Origin: CAZJQT01 sp964548655
GTDB taxonomy: Bacteria; Patescibacteriota; Saccharimonadia; Saccharimonadales; CAZJQT01
Length of the DNA: 5,108 nucleotides
Direction: 5' to 3'
Assembly (NCBI GenBank): GCA_964548655.1
Contig: CAZJQT010000031.1
Span: 1 to 5,108, forward strand
Under the pieces are notes generated by a model. That model ran no database searches. It saw nothing but the letters and a program-made list of their open reading frames with translations, and had not been told where the DNA came from. This document shows, piece after piece, positions 1 through 4,302 of this stretch. A program made the position numbers and the translations under genes. Position 1 is the first letter of the stretch; every line of letters begins with the position of its first letter.

Positions 1-398
1 TCCAAGACGTGCGGTTTTTGGGTTTTATGGGTTTTGTTGTCATTGTGCTGCTGACCAGCTGGAGCGGCGTCAACGTCATACAGACCAATTTTGTGCTACA
101 ACAACAAATTGCCACCCTGGAGCAGCAAAACCACCTCCAACAACTTACTAATGACAATCTTAAGTTACAAAACCAGTACTACAACAGCCAGACTTACCTG
201 GAACTGACTGCGCGCCAACAGTTTAGCAAAGGACAACCGGGCGAAAAACTTATAACGGTTTCAAAGGATGTTGCTCTGGCCCACGCACCAGCCTTACCAG
301 ATGACGCCACTCAATCAACGGTGGCTAAGGATGATCGCCCAACATATCAAAAGAACTTCTCGGCTTGGATAGACTTCTTTCTACATCGAAGTAGCTAG
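1..398 (+). CDS. FtsB/DivIC-like septum formation initiator (5' end cut by window edge)
   Basis: Small bitopic membrane protein of the FtsB/DivIC family, which in other bacteria links late divisome proteins (FtsL, FtsQ/DivIB) through a periplasmic or extracellular coiled coil. The frame is open to the left edge. A GTG at position 9 could start a 129-residue protein, but two sense codons (Gln, Asp) precede it and too little upstream sequence is present to see a ribosome binding site, so the true start probably lies outside the window. Numbering from the GTG, a hydrophobic span covers about residues 4-18. A Gln/Leu/Asn-rich coiled coil follows at about 25-60, then the family-typical YLELTARQ...PGEKLI segment at 63-82. 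The C-terminal extension (about 83-129) ends in an aromatic stretch, NFSAWIDFFLHR, that the short FtsB proteins of E. coli type lack. It ends in TAG, 40 bases before the permease. Family assignment is fairly sure; the exact divisome role is inferred. Confidence 0.8.
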   Translation, partial: QDVRFLGFMGFVVIVLLTSWSGVNVIQTNFVLQQQIATLEQQNHLQQLTNDNLKLQNQYYNSQTYLELTARQQFSKGQPGEKLITVSKDVALAHAPALPDDATQSTVAKDDRPTYQKNFSAWIDFFLHRSS

Positions 399-426
399 TC
401 ACATAATCCAATTCCGTTCATAACTG

Positions 427-439
427 TATAATTCAGTCA
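427..439 (+). promoter_or_regulatory. -10 box giving a leaderless start for the permease gene
   Basis: A perfect TATAAT lies at 427-432 and is followed by six bases (TTCAGTC region, 433-438) and then the ATG at 439. Transcription normally starts six to seven bases after a -10 box, which places the first base of the mRNA at or next to the A of the ATG. No purine-rich ribosome binding site is present upstream of the ATG, which agrees with a leaderless transcript. No good -35 match is found at 16-18 bases upstream. The box is seen directly; the start point is inferred. Confidence 0.6.
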
Positions 440-1572
440 TGATAGCTGATGTGCTCAAAACTGCTTTTGTGATGGGTTGGGAGATTTTATGGGCGCTGAT
501 CCTGGGCTTTTTCTTATCGGCTGCCGTCCAGGCCGTGGTTACCAAAAGGCAGATGAGCAAGCTTTTACCAGATGATGGGCCAAAGTCCTTGACCGTCGCT
601 AGTGGCCTAGGGGCGGCTTCGTCGTCTTGCTCATATGCTGCCGTGGCTTTAACGCGCTCACTGTTCAGAAAGGGGGCTAATTTCACTTCGGCAATTGCTT
701 TTGAGATAGCTTCTACTAACCTAGTAATTGAACTTGGGATCATCATGGCGCTTTTACTTGGTTGGCGTTTTACGCTGGCAGAGTTTGCTGGCGGACCTAT
801 CATGATCATTGTTTTTGCCCTCCTTGCCCGCTGGTTTATCAAACCTAAAGTAGTGGCAGCTGCCAGAAGAGTGGCAGAACGTGGAGTACAAGGCAAGATG
901 GAAGCTCACGCCCAGATGGATATGGCTGTAAGCGGTGATGCATCAATAATTACCAAACTTAGCTCAGGTGACGGTAAAACAGCTACGGCTCATTATTTTG
1001 TGATGGATTGGCAAGCCGTCTGGAAAGATATAGCGTTAGGCCTACTCATTGCTGGCGCCGCCGCAGCATTAATTCCTGAATCTTTTTGGCGCGCTTTCTT
1101 TATAACGTCTCACCCGACACTGTCGCTACTTTGGGGACCAATTGTCGGACCCTTGGTGGCAGTTGTTAGTTTTGTTTGTTCTATTGGCAACGTACCACTA
1201 GCAGCCGTGCTGTGGAACGGCGGGATTAGTTTTGGAGGAGTCATAGCCTTTATTTTTGCCGATCTCATAATCTTGCCCATAATCAACATTTACCGCAAAT
1301 ATTACGGCTGGAATATGGCTTTACGGCTAACGGGACTGATGTATTTGGCCATGGTTATAGCTGGGTATGTCATTGAAGGCGTTTTTTCTTTACTAAAACT
1401 AATTCCCAAAGAACGTACTGCCAAAGTTATTGAAGCATCGATAACCTGGAATTACACCACGGTTTTAAATATTGTTTTTCTAGCCCTAGCAGGACTACTA
1501 CTAATCCGGTTTTTTAAAACAGGTGGTCGAGCCATGCTAAAGATGATGGGTAACCAGCCATCAAGCCACTAA
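439..1572 (+). CDS. ArsP/YraQ-type permease (DUF318/PF03773 family)
   Basis: Polytopic inner-membrane permease of 377 residues. The family includes ArsP, an exporter of trivalent organoarsenicals, but most members have no proven substrate. Two similar halves are visible. The first carries the motif SSSCSYAAVALTRSLFRKGA (61-80) followed by a hydrophobic run with FEIASTN (88-94). The second carries VCSIGNVPLAAVLWNGG (246-262) followed by FADLIILP (273-280). Each half has one cysteine in the signature loop (C64 and C247). A long hydrophilic linker, about 135-190, joins the halves, and further membrane spans lie at about 12-34, 100-130, 196-212, 228-248, 264-283, 298-314 and 340-357. The ATG is chosen because a TATAAT sits six bases upstream and no alternative start has a ribosome binding site. 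Its TAA is immediately followed by the stop of the convergent 43-residue gene. Family is confident; substrate (metal, metalloid or other) is unknown, so no gene symbol is given. Confidence 0.85.
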   Translation: MIADVLKTAFVMGWEILWALILGFFLSAAVQAVVTKRQMSKLLPDDGPKSLTVASGLGAASSSCSYAAVALTRSLFRKGANFTSAIAFEIASTNLVIELGIIMALLLGWRFTLAEFAGGPIMIIVFALLARWFIKPKVVAAARRVAERGVQGKMEAHAQMDMAVSGDASIITKLSSGDGKTATAHYFVMDWQAVWKDIALGLLIAGAAAALIPESFWRAFFITSHPTLSLLWGPIVGPLVAVVSFVCSIGNVPLAAVLWNGGISFGGVIAFIFADLIILPIINIYRKYYGWNMALRLTGLMYLAMVIAGYVIEGVFSLLKLIPKERTAKVIEASITWNYTTVLNIVFLALAGLLLIRFFKTGGRAMLKMMGNQPSSH

Positions 1573-1704
1573 TTATTTATTTTTTTGGATTTTTTGCCAG
1601 AGCCAAATACCTAACAATACCAAGTCGGTAAATGCTACCAACCAAATAAGTAGAGCAAATAGGCCATAGCCGCCCATGCCCCTGTTTGACCAATCATACA
1701 TCAT
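1573..1704 (-). CDS. 43-residue single-span membrane protein
   Basis: A short open frame of 43 codons starting ATGATG and ending TAA. The start is preceded at six bases by a near-perfect ribosome binding site (AGGAGGA on the minus strand), the strongest in the window, which is the main reason to call it a gene. The protein begins MMYDWSNRGMGGYG, has one hydrophobic span at about residues 14-37 rich in Leu and Trp, and ends with a basic cytoplasm-type tail (QKIQKNK). The N-terminal Met/Gly/Tyr/Trp-rich patch before a single span resembles small membrane proteins that I associate with metal-homeostasis loci in many bacteria; this resemblance is by eye only. It starts 32 bases after the stop of the DUF5995-like gene on the same strand, with no separate promoter seen, so the two are probably co-transcribed. 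Its stop touches the stop of the permease gene (TAATTA at 1570-1575). Function unknown. Confidence 0.75.
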   Translation of the reverse strand: MMYDWSNRGMGGYGLFALLIWLVAFTDLVLLGIWLWQKIQKNK

Positions 1705-1710
1705 AGCTTT

Positions 1711-1717
1711 TCCTCCT
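1711..1717 (-). promoter_or_regulatory. Strong ribosome binding site of the 43-residue gene
   Basis: AGGAGGA on the minus strand, six bases before the first of two tandem ATG codons. It lies in the 32-base gap after the DUF5995-like gene. It decides the start and supports translation of an otherwise easily overlooked gene. Confidence 0.75.
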
Positions 1718-1736
1718 CTATCATTCTACTCCAACC

Positions 1737-2345
1737 TTAACTAGCAACACTCTTCATTAAATCTTGCCAGACGTTTTTGCGCCATTTGAGGATCATAGCC
1801 ATAATCGGTCGACGAAAAACCAGACCGATTTTTTGCATCCAGTTGGCTTGCTCGTCATAGGTCTGTAAAATCGGCCGGCTACTTTCTAGCAGCAGATTGC
1901 CAACCCTAAAATAATCTTCCTCAAAGTGTTTAGGCTTGACTAAAACGGATTGCAATACCTTCGGTAGATCGTGATTGATGTGAGCGTTGGCGCCTAACAA
2001 CAGCGAGAAAAACGACGGATGATAGGCATGCAGCCAACCTTTATTTAACCTATGCCACGCACCCGGTAAAAGACCATGACGCGAGAAGTTGTTTAAGGCT
2101 TCAAAGTAAGGGATAGAAAAGGCGACGACTAAGTCATCCATTGCAGTTGATGAACTAAAAGAGCCTGATACAATTGCCTCCTGAATGTTTTTGGTGACTA
2201 TTAAATAAGCCCGGTTAAAGAAGACAACCTGTTGAAGTTCACTATTAACTAAAAGGCGTTGGATCTTCTCTAGTTCGGCAATAACAGACTTTGCGGTCTT
2301 TAGCTGCTCAACGGGGATGCGGTAAACGTAATTATTTTTGCCCAC
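1737..2345 (-). CDS. DUF5995-like protein of unknown function
   Basis: Protein of 202 residues, apparently soluble: no signal peptide and no clear membrane span. The start is GTG, directly preceded in frame by a TGA, so translation cannot begin further upstream. No ribosome binding site precedes it. The central region is rich in aromatic and His residues, and the most conserved-looking stretch is LLLGANAHINHDLP at 115-128, with H90, W97, H106 and H109 nearby. The pattern 'LLG-N-AHI-DLP' is what I recall as the hallmark of DUF5995 (PF19458), a family of unknown function best known from Actinobacteria. The clustered His/Asn/Asp residues could bind a metal or form an active site, but this is inference. 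The C-terminal region (about 165-200) is basic and amphipathic (FRRP, LKWRKNVW) and might touch a membrane. It is followed after 32 bases by the 43-residue membrane protein gene and is divergent from the secreted-repeat gene. Confidence 0.7.
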   Translation of the reverse strand: MGKNNYVYRIPVEQLKTAKSVIAELEKIQRLLVNSELQQVVFFNRAYLIVTKNIQEAIVSGSFSSSTAMDDLVVAFSIPYFEALNNFSRHGLLPGAWHRLNKGWLHAYHPSFFSLLLGANAHINHDLPKVLQSVLVKPKHFEEDYFRVGNLLLESSRPILQTYDEQANWMQKIGLVFRRPIMAMILKWRKNVWQDLMKSVAS

Positions 2346-2357
2346 TCATGGAGTATA
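2345..2357 (-). promoter_or_regulatory. -10 box giving a leaderless start for the DUF5995-like gene
   Basis: On the minus strand TATACT (2357-2352) is followed by six bases and then the GTG start at 2345. This is the same spacing as at the permease gene (439). The expected transcription start coincides with the G of GTG, and no ribosome binding site is present. No convincing -35 is seen. An out-of-frame ATG four bases upstream of the GTG leads to a stop after five codons. Confidence 0.55.
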
Positions 2358-2409
2358 GCTTCTGAGGGTTGGTTTTTCATAGTTGCTAGTAACGGTTAGG
2401 CCAAAGCTT

Positions 2410-2437
2410 TATAATAACAATACAAATAAATGGAGAG
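2410..2437 (+). promoter_or_regulatory. Promoter -10 and ribosome binding site of the secreted-repeat gene
   Basis: TATAAT at 2410-2415 predicts a transcription start near 2422. A ribosome binding site GGAGAG follows at 2432-2437, eight bases before the ATG at 2446. The -35 region is poor (TAGTAA at 17 bases). The leader would be about 24 bases. This promoter is back to back with that of the DUF5995-like gene, about 50 bases away. Confidence 0.6.
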
Positions 2438-2445
2438 TAAGTAGT

Positions 2446-2913
2446 ATGAAAGCAGCAATAATAGCAATTATCGCGGTCGTTTTAGTTGGTGGTGCCGGTT
2501 GGTACGTTTATGACAAAAACCACAATAAAACTCCTGCAACTACTTCAACAACTAGCCAATCTTCAACTTCATCGCAAACACCAACTACAACCGCTAGTGG
2601 AGATATCGTAACAACCAAGAGCGGTTCGGATGGTCCATATTTGGCAGACAGCAAAGGCATGCCACTCTACACCTATGGCCCAGATAAGCCCGGGGTAAGC
2701 AACTGCTCTGGTTCCTGTATTTCTAACTGGCCAATCTATGAAGCAGTTAATGCTCCGGTCACATTGCCCACAAACGTTACTGTCATCACAAGAAGCGACG
2801 GTAAAAAGCAGTACGCTTACAAGGACATGCCCTTGTACTATTTCAGCAGTGACAGCCGAAACGGTAGCCCAACTGGCGACGGTGTAGCTGCCTTCCACTT
2901 AGCAAAACCCTAA
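2446..2913 (+). CDS. Membrane-anchored secreted-repeat protein with two Yx(FWY)xxD motifs (PF03640-like)
   Basis: Extracytoplasmic protein of 155 residues. An N-terminal hydrophobic segment (about 2-22) acts as signal or anchor. It is followed by a Thr/Ser-rich linker (about 29-51), then a compact domain. The domain has two copies of the PF03640 pattern: YLADSKGMPLYTYGPD (65-80) leading to a C87/C91 pair and NWP (94-96), and a second, YKDMPLYYFSSD (125-136), ending with GDGVAAFHLAKP (144-155). The C87-x3-C91 pair could form a disulfide or bind a ligand outside the cell. Many family members are lipoproteins; this one has no lipobox cysteine after the hydrophobic segment, so it is probably held by an uncleaved helix. 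The final motif usually reads WH and here is FH (F150). The ATG is chosen because it has a ribosome binding site and lies downstream of the -10 box; a TTG at 2383 lies upstream of that box. The family has no proven function. Confidence 0.8.
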   Translation: MKAAIIAIIAVVLVGGAGWYVYDKNHNKTPATTSTTSQSSTSSQTPTTTASGDIVTTKSGSDGPYLADSKGMPLYTYGPDKPGVSNCSGSCISNWPIYEAVNAPVTLPTNVTVITRSDGKKQYAYKDMPLYYFSSDSRNGSPTGDGVAAFHLAKP

Positions 2914-2933
2914 GTAACTAGTAGTAAAAAATT

Positions 2934-3620
2934 CTAGTAGATTTCATAACCTGGGAAGTCATCAATCTTAATGTTGTCATTTGATAATCCCAGTTCAGAC
3001 AATTGATCAGCAAAGTCCAAGACCATAGGCTTTGGTCCGGAAACATAGACAATTGGATTTTGAGTTGCGTCAATGCGCTGTTTTAATAATTGTTTGTCAA
3101 TCTTATTCGGGTTCACTATGTATTCTATTTTTAGGTTTGGGTTGTTGGCTGCGAGCTTGTCTAGCTCTTCTTTGAACGCAATGTTATTGTCACGGTTTGC
3201 ATACAACAAATTAACCTTTAACTGCGTACCTTTGTGTCCGGCTGCGGCTAGTATTGAACGGAAAGGGGTGATGCCAATGCCGCCAGCCACAAAGATATAG
3301 TTCCTAGCGGTATTCTCTACGGTAAAGTCGCCTTCTGGTCCGTCGCCTTCAATTTCATCGCCTGGCTGCAGTGCTTGGAGTGCGAGCTTAAAACTGCTGG
3401 ACCTCTGTGGATCAATTCTGGTACTTATCATGACGTGATTTTCAAATGGAGCTGCTGAATTAGTAAACCAACGTTCATGTCCACGCTCGTCTTCATCTTC
3501 ATGAGGCAGCAAATAATGCATGTATTGTCCGGGCTGCCAGTCTAGTGGTTCTTCCGGTTCAAATATAAAACTACGGATGCCTTGGACTTCTTGTTTTTGG
3601 GACTTGAATCGTAATTTCAT
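2934..3620 (-). CDS. FAD-binding ferredoxin-NAD(P)+ reductase-like oxidoreductase
   Basis: Soluble flavoprotein of 228 residues with the two-domain ferredoxin-reductase fold: it should pass electrons between NAD(P)H and a partner through FAD. The FAD domain is seen in GQYMHYLLP (31-39) and RWFTNSAAP (50-58), a variant of the RxY(S/T) flavin motif with R50 and T53. The nucleotide domain is seen in VAGGIGITPFRS (111-122) and in VSGPKPMV (193-200) near the C-terminus. The usual CGPxxM motif has Ser in place of Cys (S194). The chain ends at a tyrosine (FPGYEIY), and in plant-type reductases a C-terminal aromatic residue stacks on the flavin. There is no 2Fe-2S domain, so the electron partner must be another protein, not encoded here. 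The ATG has a good ribosome binding site and its own promoter. The gene converges on the secreted-repeat gene with a 20-base gap. Class is confident; substrate and partner unknown. Confidence 0.87.
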   Translation of the reverse strand: MKLRFKSQKQEVQGIRSFIFEPEEPLDWQPGQYMHYLLPHEDEDERGHERWFTNSAAPFENHVMISTRIDPQRSSSFKLALQALQPGDEIEGDGPEGDFTVENTARNYIFVAGGIGITPFRSILAAAGHKGTQLKVNLLYANRDNNIAFKEELDKLAANNPNLKIEYIVNPNKIDKQLLKQRIDATQNPIVYVSGPKPMVLDFADQLSELGLSNDNIKIDDFPGYEIY

Positions 3621-3626
3621 CAGAAA

Positions 3627-3686
3627 CCTCCCGATGAGCTAAGTGTTTGTAGCCTAAGTATTATAACCCGACCGAAAATAAATCAA
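3627..3686 (-). promoter_or_regulatory. Promoter and ribosome binding site of the reductase gene
   Basis: On the minus strand, TATAAT lies at 3665-3660. A possible -35, TTGATT, lies at 3686-3681 with a short 15-base spacer; ACTTGA two bases further upstream would give 17. Transcription would start near 3653, giving a leader of about 33 bases. The ribosome binding site GGGAGG (3632-3627) sits six bases before the ATG. Confidence 0.65.
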
Positions 3687-3752
3687 GTGCTGCATTGGCT
3701 TTAAGGATTCTTTCAGCTGGCCGTTTTATTGTTGGGTGACTGCAATAAGCAG

Positions 3753-3760
3753 AAAGGAAG
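3753..3760 (+). promoter_or_regulatory. Ribosome binding site of the exported helical protein gene
   Basis: AAAGGAAG, five bases before the ATG at 3766. It fixes this start over an upstream TTG at 3736, which would add ten polar residues before the signal peptide. I see no convincing -10/-35 pair in the 3690-3750 stretch; TATTGT at 3727-3732 is the only weak candidate. Confidence 0.6.
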
Positions 3761-3765
3761 CAAGC

Positions 3766-4239
3766 ATGAATATTAAGAAACCTCTACTGATCGCTGGAGC
3801 AATTGCTGCTATTGGCGCAGCTGGCTTGGTTGGTACCGCAGTTGTGTCGGCTGCAACTGATACCAGCACCTCTGGTACGCTAGTCGATAAGATCGCCCAA
3901 AAGTTTAACCTGAACAAAGCTGACGTACGGGCCGTGTTTGACCAAAACCGGACTGACCACGAGGCTCAACGCCAGGCAAATGTGCAGACAAAACTGGATC
4001 AGGCTGTAAAGGACGGTAAGCTTACTACAGATCAAGAGACGAAAATTTTGGCCAAGCTAAAAGAGCTACAAGCCGACCGTGATGCTAACATCGGCACAAT
4101 GAAAGACAAGACGCCGGCTGAACGCAAAGCCGCCATGGATGCCAAAAAAGCAGAGCTAGAGCAGTGGGCCAAGGACAACAATATTCCAACGGAGTATTTG
4201 CATATCTTTGCACCCCACGGCCATGGACCAGGCCTTTAA
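3766..4239 (+). CDS. Exported helical protein of unknown function
   Basis: Protein of 157 residues with a classical signal peptide: MNIKK basic start, an Ala/Gly-rich hydrophobic core (about 6-27) and a likely signal peptidase I site after VSA or VSAA (27-30). The mature part is almost wholly charged and predicted helical. It begins with LVDKIAQKFNLNKADVRAVF (39-58), a pattern resembling the start of DUF2680-like or helical-repeat exported proteins. AVKDGKLTTDQETKIL (80-95) then resembles a second copy of the same helix-turn-helix unit ('xLNKADV' versus 'KLTTDQE'). The charged segment TPAERKAAMDAKKAELEQWAKDNNI (116-140) follows. The C-terminus is HGHGPGL, a short His/Gly tail. Proteins of this design are, to my knowledge, frequent in Saccharibacteria genomes, with no assigned function. 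It is divergent from the reductase gene and ends before a strong hairpin terminator. It could be a surface or periplasm-like-space protein; a specific role is not claimed. Confidence 0.8.
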   Translation: MNIKKPLLIAGAIAAIGAAGLVGTAVVSAATDTSTSGTLVDKIAQKFNLNKADVRAVFDQNRTDHEAQRQANVQTKLDQAVKDGKLTTDQETKILAKLKELQADRDANIGTMKDKTPAERKAAMDAKKAELEQWAKDNNIPTEYLHIFAPHGHGPGL

Positions 4240-4258
4240 ACTGTCCAAACTCCCTCCG

Positions 4259-4285
4259 AAAAACGACCCTAACAAGGTCGTTTTT
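4259..4285 (+). terminator. Bidirectional rho-independent terminator
   Basis: A ten-base perfect inverted repeat, AAAAACGACC (4259-4268) and GGTCGTTTTT (4276-4285), encloses a seven-base loop CTAACAA. The T run (4281-4286) terminates the plus-strand gene ending at 4239. The A run on the other side becomes a T run on the minus strand and terminates the gene ending at 4303. It lies 19 bases after one stop and about 17 after the other, so it serves both convergent genes. Confidence 0.9.
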
Positions 4286-4302
4286 TGATAATCAAGATTA
4301 CT

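Noticed and set aside
399..896. A 165-codon open frame on the minus strand inside the permease gene
   Set aside because: It is antisense to a strongly family-typed membrane protein, has no recognisable domain and no ribosome binding site of note; its composition reflects the opposite strand.
1723..1728. TAGAAT on the minus strand as a -10 box for the 43-residue gene
   Set aside because: A transcript from it would begin inside the ribosome binding site; co-transcription with the DUF5995-like gene is simpler.
2383..2445. Upstream TTG start extending the secreted-repeat protein by 21 residues
   Set aside because: The TATAAT box at 2410-2415 lies inside this extension, and the ATG at 2446 has the ribosome binding site and begins directly with the signal/anchor helix.
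2569..2898. A 109-codon minus-strand frame opposite the secreted-repeat gene
   Set aside because: Antisense shadow: the plus strand carries clear PF03640-type motifs, a promoter and a ribosome binding site.
2917..2938. Inverted repeat ACTAG/CTAGT in the gap between two convergent genes, as a terminator
   Set aside because: Only five AT-rich pairs with a 12-base loop and the A/T run inside the loop; too weak for a hairpin terminator.
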